DNA from: Clostridium sp. UBA4108
Lineage (GTDB): Bacteria > Bacillota > Clostridia > Clostridiales > Clostridiaceae
Direction of reading: 5' to 3'
Assembly (NCBI GenBank): GCA_002381695.1
Contig: DFXM01000001.1
Span: 246,188 to 287,342, forward strand
DNA: 41,155 nucleotides
Each line of letters opens with the position of its first letter. The stretch's first letter is position 1. The notes beneath the pieces were generated by a model. That model was not told where the DNA came from, ran no database searches, and saw nothing but the letters and a program-made list of their open reading frames with translations. Below, in pieces: positions 34,800-41,155 of the stretch. The position numbers were made by a program, and so were the translations under genes.

Positions 34800-34826
34800 T
34801 TGAAAAATGGTAGCAGTTGTTATAAT
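34800..34826 (+). promoter_or_regulatory. Candidate promoter of the ppdK regulator
   Basis: TTGAAA (34800-34805) and an extended TGTTATAAT with TATAAT at 34821-34826; spacer 15 bp. The rest of the 34643-34933 gap shows only AT-rich DNA without a recognisable operator or RNA. A leader of about 100 nt would precede the gene. Confidence 0.5.
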
Positions 34827-34933
34827 ATCATATTGTAACTAAAAAGTGTAGCAAATATATAGTAGAAAATTTCTAACACATAATTTATTAATTACTATTT
34901 ATTAAATTATACTGTGAAAGGTGGCGAATTAAG

Positions 34934-35566
34934 ATTAAACTTTCACCAAGACAAGAACAAATAATAAAATTAGTTAAGGAGAATGAGCCAATAACCAGTG
35001 AGGCTATTGCTCAAAAATTAGGACTAACTAGGTCTGCACTTAGACCAGACTTATCAATACTTACTATGACGGGAATACTTCAAGCGAGACCTAAAGTTGG
35101 ATATATATATGGAAAACAGTATTCGAATGAAAATACTAGTAGCCGTATAAGGAAGATAAAAGTAAAAGATGCAATGTCTAAGCCAATTTTGGTCACAGAG
35201 GAAACTACTGTATATGAGGCTATTTTGAACCTTTTTTTAAATGATGCAGGTACCCTTTTTATTGAAAATGGAGGATATCTTGTAGGTGCGGCATCAAGAA
35301 AAGATTTTATTAAGATGGCAATGGGTACTGCAGATATGCATAGAGTGCCAGTGGGTATAATAATGACTAGGATGCCTAATATAATTCATATAGGGGAAGA
35401 AGATACGGTTTTCGATGCTGCTAAGAAAATAATAGAACATCAAGTAGATTGTTTACCGGTGGTAAGAAAAGAGATTATAGGGTCAAAAGAAAATTATAAA
35501 ATAGTGGGTAAAATTTCTAAAACTACAATAACAGGTATTTTTGTGAAAATGGGTGAAGACGAGTAG
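34934..35566 (+). CDS. CcpN-type regulator with HTH and two CBS domains; apparent ATT start
   Basis: Transcription regulator related to Bacillus CcpN, which controls gluconeogenic genes. Residues 1-60 form a winged helix (LSPRQEQIIKLVKENEPITSEAIAQKLGLTRSALRPDL). Two CBS domains follow (about 75-130 and 137-205), likely to bind an adenine nucleotide. No ATG, GTG or TTG occurs in frame between the stop at 34889 and the ATG at 35066, which would cut off most of the helix-turn-helix. The best start is ATT 34934, 9 nt after GAAAGGTGG, giving 210 aa. ppdK follows 64 nt after the stop, so it probably controls or responds with ppdK. Confidence 0.85.
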   Translation: MKLSPRQEQIIKLVKENEPITSEAIAQKLGLTRSALRPDLSILTMTGILQARPKVGYIYGKQYSNENTSSRIRKIKVKDAMSKPILVTEETTVYEAILNLFLNDAGTLFIENGGYLVGAASRKDFIKMAMGTADMHRVPVGIIMTRMPNIIHIGEEDTVFDAAKKIIEHQVDCLPVVRKEIIGSKENYKIVGKISKTTITGIFVKMGEDE

Positions 35567-35630
35567 AAAATAAGACAATAAAACTACTACTCGTTTGACT
35601 ATATATTTTATATTTAAGGGGTTGTGTAAC

Positions 35631-38270
35631 ATGGGAAATAAAAAATATGTATACCTTTTTACTGAAGGTAACGGCACAATGAAGAATATTTTAGGAGGAA
35701 AAGGAGCAAATCTTGCAGAAATGACAAGCTTAGGAATACCAGTTCCTCAAGGGTTTACTGTAACTACTGAAGCTTGTAATAAATATTATGATGATGGAAA
35801 GATAATAGCACAAGAAATAATCGATGAAATCTATAGTAAAATGACTGAGTTAGAAAAAATAAGTGGGAAACAGTTTGGAAGCTTAGAAAATCCATTACTA
35901 GTTTCTGTAAGATCAGGAGCTAGGGCTTCTATGCCAGGTATGATGGATACTATACTTAATCTAGGATTAAATGATGATACAGTTGAAGTAATGGCTAACA
36001 AAACTAATAATCCAAGATTTGCTTATGACTCTTATAGAAGATTTATTCAAATGTTTGCCGATGTTGTAATGGAAGTTGAAAAAAGAAATTTTGAAAATAT
36101 AATGGATGAAATGAAAGAAGCTAGAGGAGTTAAGTTAGATACTGAATTAACAGCAGAAGATTTAAAGGAATTAGTAATTAAGTTTAAGGCTTATTATAAA
36201 GAAGCTAAGGGTGAGGAATTCCCAAGTGATCCTAAAGAACAATTAATAGCTTCTATTACTGCAGTATTTAGATCTTGGAATAACCCAAGAGCTATTGTTT
36301 ATAGAAGAATGAATGATATTCCAGGAAGCTGGGGAACTGCAGTTAATGTTCAGGAAATGGTATTTGGAAATAAGGGAGAGACTTCAGGAACTGGAGTTGC
36401 ATTCTCAAGAAACCCATCTACTGGAGAAAAGAAAATATTTGCTGAGTATTTAATGAATGCTCAAGGAGAAGATGTTGTTGCAGGTATTAGAACACCACAA
36501 GCTATAGAGCAGTTAGAGAAAGAAAATCCAACAGTTTATAAACAGTTTATGGATATCGTTAATACCTTAGAAAACCATTACAGAGATATGCAAGATATGG
36601 AGTTTACTATTGAAGAAGGAAAACTTTATTTCTTACAAACAAGAAATGGTAAGAGAACTGCACAAGCTGCATTAAAAATAGCTGTAGATTTAGTAGAAGA
36701 AGGAATGTTAAGTAAGAGAGAAGCTGTACTTAAAGTAGAACCAAAACAGTTAGATACATTACTACATCCGAACTTTGATACTGTGGCTCTTAAAGCTGCA
36801 AAAGTTATAGCTAAAGGACTTCCAGCATCACCAGGAGCTGCTTGTGGTAAAGTTTATTACACTGCTGAAGAAGCAAAAGCTGCTCATGAAAAAGGAGAAA
36901 AAGTAATTTTAGTAAGGCTTGAAACATCACCAGAGGATATTGAAGGAATGGTAGCATCTGAGGGAATATTGACAGTTAGAGGTGGTATGACTTCTCACGC
37001 TGCGGTTGTTGCAAGAGGAATGGGAACTTGCTGTGTAGCTGGATGCGGAGAATTAAAAGTAAATGAGGAAGCTAAAACCTTTGAGGTTGGTGGAGTTGTT
37101 TATCATGAAGGAGATTATATTTCAATAGATGGTAGCACTGGAAATATTTATGCAGGACAAATCAAAACTGTGGAACCAGAAATAAGCGGATATTTTGGAA
37201 TATTCATGGCATGGGCTGATGAAATAAGAGTATTAAAAGTTAGAACTAACGCAGATACTCCAAAAGATACAGCTCAAGCAATTAAATTCGGAGCTGAAGG
37301 TATAGGCCTTTGTAGAACAGAGCATATGTTCTTCGAAGCTGATAGAATAATGGCTATAAGACAAATGATAGTAGCTAAAAATGAAGGAGCAAGAAGAAAA
37401 GCACTAGAAAAACTATTGCCAATTCAAAGACAAGATTTCATTGGAATATATGAAGAATTAGTAGATAGACCAGCAACAATTAGATTTTTAGATCCACCAC
37501 TACATGAGTTCCTTCCTCATGAAGATGAAGAAATAAAAGAGTTAGCAGCGGAACTAGGAATAACCTTTGAAGAATTAAAGGAGACTGTAGAGTCATTACA
37601 TGAGTTTAACCCAATGATGGGACATAGAGGATGTAGACTTGCAGTATCTTATCCGGAAATAGCTGAAATGCAAACAAGAGCTGTAATTGAAGCAGCTATA
37701 GATGTTAAAAGAAGAAAAGGATATGACATAGTACCAGAAATCATGATTCCACTTATAGGAGAAATAAAAGAGTTTAAATATGTTAAAGACATAGTTACAA
37801 GAGTAGCTGATGAAATAATAAAAGAAGCTGGAATAGAGTTAAAATATATGGTTGGAACAATGATTGAGATTCCAAGAGCTACTTTGACAGCTGATGAAAT
37901 AGCTAAAGAAGCTGAATTCTTCTCTTTTGGAACTAATGATTTAACTCAAATGACTTTTGGTTTCTCAAGAGATGACGCTGGAAACTTCTTAAAACATTAT
38001 TATGATAAAAATATTTATGAGTTTGATCCATTCCAAAAATTAGATCAAACAGGGGTAGGTAAATTAGTTAAAATGGCTGCTGAATTAGGGAAGAAAGGAA
38101 GAGAAGACATTAAACTTGGAATATGTGGAGAGCATGGTGGAGATCCATCATCAGTTGAATTCTTCCATGAGGTAGGATTAAACTATGTATCATGTTCACC
38201 ATTTAGAGTTCCAGTAGCAAGACTTGCGGCAGCTCAAGCACAGATAAAAAATCCAAGATCAACTAAATAA
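35631..38270 (+). CDS. ppdK: Pyruvate, phosphate dikinase
   Basis: Interconverts pyruvate, ATP and phosphate with PEP, AMP and pyrophosphate. Three parts are visible in 879 aa: N-terminal ATP-grasp domain (GGKGANLAEMTSLGIPVPQGFTV), the phospho-histidine swivel with GGMTSHAAVVARGMG (H456, and T454 as the usual regulatory phosphorylation site), and the C-terminal TIM barrel with GICGEHGGD, where C832 is the acid-base residue. The start is ATG 35631 after AAGGGG. No PDRP regulatory-kinase gene lies in the window. A 33-nt diverged copy of its 3' end recurs at 41103-41135. Confidence 0.98.
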   Translation: MGNKKYVYLFTEGNGTMKNILGGKGANLAEMTSLGIPVPQGFTVTTEACNKYYDDGKIIAQEIIDEIYSKMTELEKISGKQFGSLENPLLVSVRSGARASMPGMMDTILNLGLNDDTVEVMANKTNNPRFAYDSYRRFIQMFADVVMEVEKRNFENIMDEMKEARGVKLDTELTAEDLKELVIKFKAYYKEAKGEEFPSDPKEQLIASITAVFRSWNNPRAIVYRRMNDIPGSWGTAVNVQEMVFGNKGETSGTGVAFSRNPSTGEKKIFAEYLMNAQGEDVVAGIRTPQAIEQLEKENPTVYKQFMDIVNTLENHYRDMQDMEFTIEEGKLYFLQTRNGKRTAQAALKIAVDLVEEGMLSKREAVLKVEPKQLDTLLHPNFDTVALKAAKVIAKGLPASPGAACGKVYYTAEEAKAAHEKGEKVILVRLETSPEDIEGMVASEGILTVRGGMTSHAAVVARGMGTCCVAGCGELKVNEEAKTFEVGGVVYHEGDYISIDGSTGNIYAGQIKTVEPEISGYFGIFMAWADEIRVLKVRTNADTPKDTAQAIKFGAEGIGLCRTEHMFFEADRIMAIRQMIVAKNEGARRKALEKLLPIQRQDFIGIYEELVDRPATIRFLDPPLHEFLPHEDEEIKELAAELGITFEELKETVESLHEFNPMMGHRGCRLAVSYPEIAEMQTRAVIEAAIDVKRRKGYDIVPEIMIPLIGEIKEFKYVKDIVTRVADEIIKEAGIELKYMVGTMIEIPRATLTADEIAKEAEFFSFGTNDLTQMTFGFSRDDAGNFLKHYYDKNIYEFDPFQKLDQTGVGKLVKMAAELGKKGREDIKLGICGEHGGDPSSVEFFHEVGLNYVSCSPFRVPVARLAAAQAQIKNPRSTK

Positions 38271-38585
38271 TAAAGTAAATAGTGTAAGTATAATTTTAAA
38301 AACCTTATTCATTGGGTATTTGAGACTATCTGTACTATAAAAAAGTATAGGGTATTGCAACTTAATTTCGTTAATGATTTTAAGTGCAATACCTTATTTT
38401 TATTTAAAATTTATATTTTGTAGCAGAATTTTAAAAGAAAAATAGTTATTATGAAGCACTTTTTGAAATAGTTATGGAACATTTCTGTGGTGCGAGTGAG
38501 ATTAGAGCATAAGGGCGTAGCAATTAATGTACGCAAATAAAATTAATATAAGTATAACTTTATAGAATAAGGGAGATATATTAAC
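38271..38585. other. Non-coding gap after ppdK
   Basis: This 315-bp stretch holds the ppdK terminator at 38350-38405. The remainder has no open frame of note. A slightly less AT-rich segment (about 38487-38536) stands out but forms no tRNA or clear hairpin by eye. An AAGGGAGA ribosome site near 38571 serves the next gene. Confidence 0.6.
38350..38405 (+). terminator. Terminator after ppdK
   Basis: GGTATTGCA (38351-38359) pairs with TGCAATACC (38385-38393), extended by CTTAA/TTAAG inside, then TTATTTTTATTT. Confidence 0.82.
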
Positions 38586-38774
38586 ATGAGATTTAGGAAA
38601 AGCATCTTTGATCAAAAAGAGAATACAAAAGATGCTTTTGATATTACTAACTTTACATACAATAATTGGGATGATATACTAGAATCAATATTTGAGAAAC
38701 CAACTATTGAAGAGGTAGGTATTGAGAGAGAATGGGCATTAAAAAATAAAATAGGGGGTGGGGATATTTGGTGA
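38586..38774 (+). CDS. Small orphan protein translationally coupled to NfeD-like gene
   Basis: I do not recognise this 62-aa soluble protein. It is rich in charged and aromatic residues (MRFRKSIFDQKENTKDAF, then NFTYNNWDDILESIFEKP), with no membrane segment or cysteine. AAGGGAGA lies about 8-12 nt before the ATG. Its TGA (38772-38774) overlaps the GTG start of the NfeD-like gene by 4 bases, a classic coupling signal, which argues that it is a real gene working with NfeD and flotillin. No function is proposed beyond that. Confidence 0.7.
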   Translation: MRFRKSIFDQKENTKDAFDITNFTYNNWDDILESIFEKPTIEEVGIEREWALKNKIGGGDIW

Positions 38775-39349
38775 GCATGAATTTATTAAAAAGGATATTA
38801 GAGATATGTTTATTCATAGGTTTCATAATTCCTTTATTAGATATCGTATTAGGCACAACTACTTCATTAATTAATTTAGATTTTGATATTGATGTAGATT
38901 TTGATGGATTTATTCCATTTAATGTAATGTGTTTTTCATTTGCTCTAATAGTATTTAGTTCATCTGGATTATTTTTAATGAAGTTTATGACTAACACTAT
39001 AACAGTTGTAGCACTACTAGGAGTATCTTTAATAGCTTCAATAATAGCATATATATCTGTATATAAGTTTATAGTACGTAAATTAAAATCAAATAACCCT
39101 CTAGCATTAAAATCCAGTGACTTAATAGGTATGGTAGGTATTGTAGTATTGAGAATAACACCTCTTAGTGATGGCGTTATATCATTAACAGATAGTACAG
39201 GAGCTATTATAACTTATAGGGCAACATTAAGTGCTTATGCAGGTGTCGAAGGTGAATATGTTATAAACCAAGGACAAGAAGTAATAATATCAGATTTTGA
39301 TAGTGAGAAAAAAATTTGTTACGTTATATTACCGAAAGGTAAGCAATAA
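38771..39349 (+). CDS. NfeD-like membrane protein with C-terminal OB-fold
   Basis: Partner protein of flotillins/SPFH proteins. Three hydrophobic helices (about residues 5-26, 53-78 and 76-100) precede a soluble OB-fold-like domain (about 112-192) with SDLIGMVGIVVLRITPLSDGVISL and NQGQEVIISDFD, as in YuaF/NfeD1b proteins. No ClpP-type serine protease domain is present. The start is GTG 38771, about 7 nt after the GGGGTGGGGA stretch; TTG 38768 and ATG 38777 are alternatives. It is followed by the flotillin gene after 26 nt, the usual nfeD-floT order. Length is 192 aa. Confidence 0.85.
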   Translation: MSMNLLKRILEICLFIGFIIPLLDIVLGTTTSLINLDFDIDVDFDGFIPFNVMCFSFALIVFSSSGLFLMKFMTNTITVVALLGVSLIASIIAYISVYKFIVRKLKSNNPLALKSSDLIGMVGIVVLRITPLSDGVISLTDSTGAIITYRATLSAYAGVEGEYVINQGQEVIISDFDSEKKICYVILPKGKQ

Positions 39350-39375
39350 AAATTAAATAAATGGGGGTTATATCA

Positions 39376-41016
39376 ATGGCAGACGTTATTTTTGGTTCAG
39401 TATCTGGAACAGTTGGACTTATAGTAATTGGATTAATACTAGTCCTTGTTGGAATATTGAGTACATGGAAAAAAGTGCCTTCAGATAAGGCGGCAGTAAT
39501 TGTAGGTTTTGGGAAACCTAAAGTAGTAACTGGTGGTGGAACAGTTGTAATACCAGTAGTACAGAGAATGGATACAATTACTTTGGAAAATATTATGTTT
39601 CCAGTGGAGATTAGGCAAACAAAGACAGCTTTAGGGGTTACGATTAATGCTGAAGGAATAGTTGTAATCAAGGTTAAGAATGATGAGACCAGCATACTAG
39701 CGGCTGTACAACAGTTTAATAGTACTAAAGAAGCTGAAACAGTTAGCACTATAAGAACACAAGCATCTGAGGTATGTAAAGGTAAACTTCGTGAAATTGT
39801 ATCATCAATGAGTGTTGAAGATATATACAATGATAGAGAAAGTTTTGCTGCTAAAGTACAGCAGGTAGCTGGAACTGAGTTAGGTGATATGGGGTTAGAG
39901 TTAAAGTCATTTACTATAAATGATATCACCGATGACGAAGGGTATATAGAGGCATTAGGAAAAGAGCAAATAGCTAAGGTAAAAGCAACAGCGGCAATAG
40001 CTGAGGCTGAAGCAGATAAGGAAAAGCAAATAAAAACAGCTGAAGCTATTAAGGAAAGAGAAATAAGAACAGCTGAAGCACTTAAAGAAAAGCAAATAAA
40101 AACAGCAGAAGCACGTAAAATAGGTAAGCAAGCAGAGCTGGAAGCTGAAACTCAGATAGCAGAATCAGAAAAGAACAAGGAATTAAAGATTTTAGCGTAT
40201 AAGAGAGAGCAAGAAACTCAAAAAGCAGTAGCAGACGCAGCTTACAAAATACAATCAAACATTACTTCTAAAGAAGTTAAAAATACTGAAATGGACGCAG
40301 TTTTGCTTGAAAAGCAACGTAATAAGGAAATAACTGAAGCAGAAGTACAGGTAGAAATAGTAGCAGAACAAAGAAAGATAGAACTAGCACAGAAAAAAGC
40401 AGAAAGAAAAGAAGCAGAGTTATTAGAAACAGTTGTTAAACCTGCTGAAGCAGAAAGAAAAAGAAGAGAATTAGAGGCAGAAGCTAATAAATTTGAACAG
40501 GTAAAGAAGGCTGAAGCAGGAGCTGAGAAATTGAGATTAGAGGGAGAGGCGGAAGCTAAGGTTATAGAGTCAAGAGGTTTATCAGATGCAGATGCTATAA
40601 GAGCTAAAGGGTTAGCCGAAGCAGAAGCTCTTGAAAAGAAAGCAGAAGCGCTTGCTAAAATGGATGAAGCAGGTAAATTACAGATGGTTATTGAAAAATT
40701 ACCAGAGATTGCAAAAGCTGTTGCAGAGCCATTATCAAGAATTGGAAATATTACTATTATAGGTGGTTCTGGAGAGGGTTCAGACGGAGTATCTAATGTA
40801 ACGGGTTATACAGTTGGAGCACTTAAAGCAGTTACTGAAGCAGTTAAAGAAACTATAGGATTTGATTTAACTGATGTTATGAAATCAAATACAATTAAAG
40901 CTAAAACTGATAAAGAGATCAAAATTGATATTCAAGGATTACCTAAAAGCACCAATGAAGCTTTAGAAAAATATGATAATGCAATAAAAGATATGAAAGA
41001 TGGCAGTGAAGAATAG
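39376..41016 (+). CDS. Flotillin/YqiK-like SPFH protein
   Basis: Membrane scaffold protein of the SPFH family, proposed to organise membrane microdomains. An N-terminal membrane helix (about residues 11-29) leads to the SPFH domain (about 35-200: VPSDKAAVIVGFGKPKVVTGG, and GDMGLELKSFTINDITDD). A very long Ala/Glu/Lys coiled coil covers about 200-430, including three tandem 11-residue units. The C-terminus returns to a globular region with RIGNITIIGGSGEGS. The start is ATG 39376, 7 nt after TGGGGGT; an ATG at 39361 has no ribosome site. Length is 546 aa. It forms a unit with NfeD and the small orphan. Confidence 0.92.
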   Translation: MADVIFGSVSGTVGLIVIGLILVLVGILSTWKKVPSDKAAVIVGFGKPKVVTGGGTVVIPVVQRMDTITLENIMFPVEIRQTKTALGVTINAEGIVVIKVKNDETSILAAVQQFNSTKEAETVSTIRTQASEVCKGKLREIVSSMSVEDIYNDRESFAAKVQQVAGTELGDMGLELKSFTINDITDDEGYIEALGKEQIAKVKATAAIAEAEADKEKQIKTAEAIKEREIRTAEALKEKQIKTAEARKIGKQAELEAETQIAESEKNKELKILAYKREQETQKAVADAAYKIQSNITSKEVKNTEMDAVLLEKQRNKEITEAEVQVEIVAEQRKIELAQKKAERKEAELLETVVKPAEAERKRRELEAEANKFEQVKKAEAGAEKLRLEGEAEAKVIESRGLSDADAIRAKGLAEAEALEKKAEALAKMDEAGKLQMVIEKLPEIAKAVAEPLSRIGNITIIGGSGEGSDGVSNVTGYTVGALKAVTEAVKETIGFDLTDVMKSNTIKAKTDKEIKIDIQGLPKSTNEALEKYDNAIKDMKDGSEE

Positions 41017-41096
41017 AAATAAGAAAAATAGTTTCATTAATAATTATAAAAAGTATATCGTTTTTCATAATACTAAAAAATAGTTGGTGGTCTCTT

Positions 41097-41138
41097 ATGA
41101 TAGCTGTAGCTCAAGTACAGATTAAAAATCCTAGATAA
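41097..41138 (+). pseudogene. Diverged remnant of a ppdK 3' end
   Basis: The reading IAVAQVQIKNPR followed by TAA matches the ppdK C-terminus LAAAQAQIKNPR. Over 33 nt (41103-41135 against 38226-38258) 28 bases agree, and the differences are synonymous or Ala-to-Val. TAATAAA follows in both, though ppdK has three more codons first. No ribosome site or further upstream similarity was seen, so it is a fragment, not a gene. The window ends 17 bases later. Confidence 0.6.
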
Positions 41139-41155
41139 TAAAATATAAAAAGCTA

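Noticed and set aside
35595..35622. TTGACT as a -35 box for a separate ppdK promoter
   Set aside because: At 16-18 bp downstream the sequence is AAGGGG-like, the ribosome site, with no -10 box.
38460..38570. Possible tRNA or small RNA in the gap after ppdK
   Set aside because: Slightly higher GC, but no cloverleaf, no clear promoter-terminator pair and no T-loop motif.
39324..39929. Open frame of 201 codons on the minus strand opposite the flotillin start
   Set aside because: It lies fully against a strong coding frame and the end of NfeD, has no ribosome site and gives a Thr/Ser/Ile-rich translation typical of antisense reading.
40024..40122. CRISPR-like or regulatory tandem repeat
   Set aside because: The three 33-nt units are in frame and encode coiled-coil residues, with no spacers between them.
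38226..41138. Interpretation of the ppdK tail copies as integrase attachment sites
   Set aside because: No integrase or excision gene is within the window and the copies are diverged (28 of 33), so I report duplication but not att sites.

Overview
The window reads as a chromosomal core segment of a low-GC, endospore-forming, anaerobic firmicute, most likely Clostridium sensu stricto or a close relative. The evidence is the AT-rich sequence, strong AGGAGG-type ribosome sites, frequent TTG/GTG starts, sporulation genes (gpr, spoIIP, yqfC, yqfD), a HrcA/CIRCE heat-shock operon, a PPDK-type pyruvate phosphate dikinase and a full selenocysteine (Sec) system. No phage, transposase, integrase, CRISPR array or rRNA was seen.

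Layout. 1-1.3 kb: a D,D-carboxypeptidase on the minus strand. 1.4-10.2 kb: comEA and comEC, separated by a Sec cassette (selD-selA-selB-tRNA-Sec) and an O-antigen-ligase-like membrane protein. SelD is itself a selenoprotein: its true start lies 32 codons upstream of the uninterrupted frame, and codon 14 is an in-frame TGA followed by a SECIS-like hairpin. 10.2-14.3 kb: holA, convergent rpsT, gpr, spoIIP and a small membrane protein. 14.4-17.4 kb: lepA and hemW. 17.4-22.4 kb: hrcA-grpE-dnaK and dnaJ behind a perfect CIRCE operator. 22.5-26.1 kb: prmA-rsmE-mtaB and a HIT protein. 26.2-34.6 kb: rpsU, yqeY, yqfC, yqfD, pgpH, ybeY, dgkA-PAP2 fusion, cdd, era, recO and a UBA/DUF4342-like protein. 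34.9-38.3 kb: a CcpN-type CBS regulator with no conventional start codon, then ppdK. 38.6-41.0 kb: a three-gene membrane cassette (62-aa orphan, NfeD-like, flotillin/YqiK-like). The last 60 bases hold a diverged copy of the ppdK 3' end.

How the genes work together. SelD makes selenophosphate, SelA converts Ser-tRNA-Sec to Sec-tRNA-Sec, SelB delivers it, and the tRNA is encoded next to them, so this locus supplies everything needed to read the TGA in its own first gene except the general SerS. HolA, RpsT, LepA, PrmA, RsmE, MtaB, RpsU, YbeY, Era and RecO are replication, ribosome or tRNA maintenance functions in the usual clostridial order. Gpr and SpoIIP act in spore germination and engulfment. 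The regulator plus ppdK pair suggests control of PEP/pyruvate interconversion.

Most of the window is ordinary core genome. The parts most worth a second look are the 38.3-41.1 kb flotillin cassette bounded by duplicated ppdK tails, the apparent ATT start of the ppdK regulator, the cysteine cluster in the GrpE N-terminus, the Sec-containing SelD, the ComEC without a nuclease-like domain, and a two-copy palindromic intergenic repeat. All calls rest on reading the sequence and knowledge of families; no database search was run.
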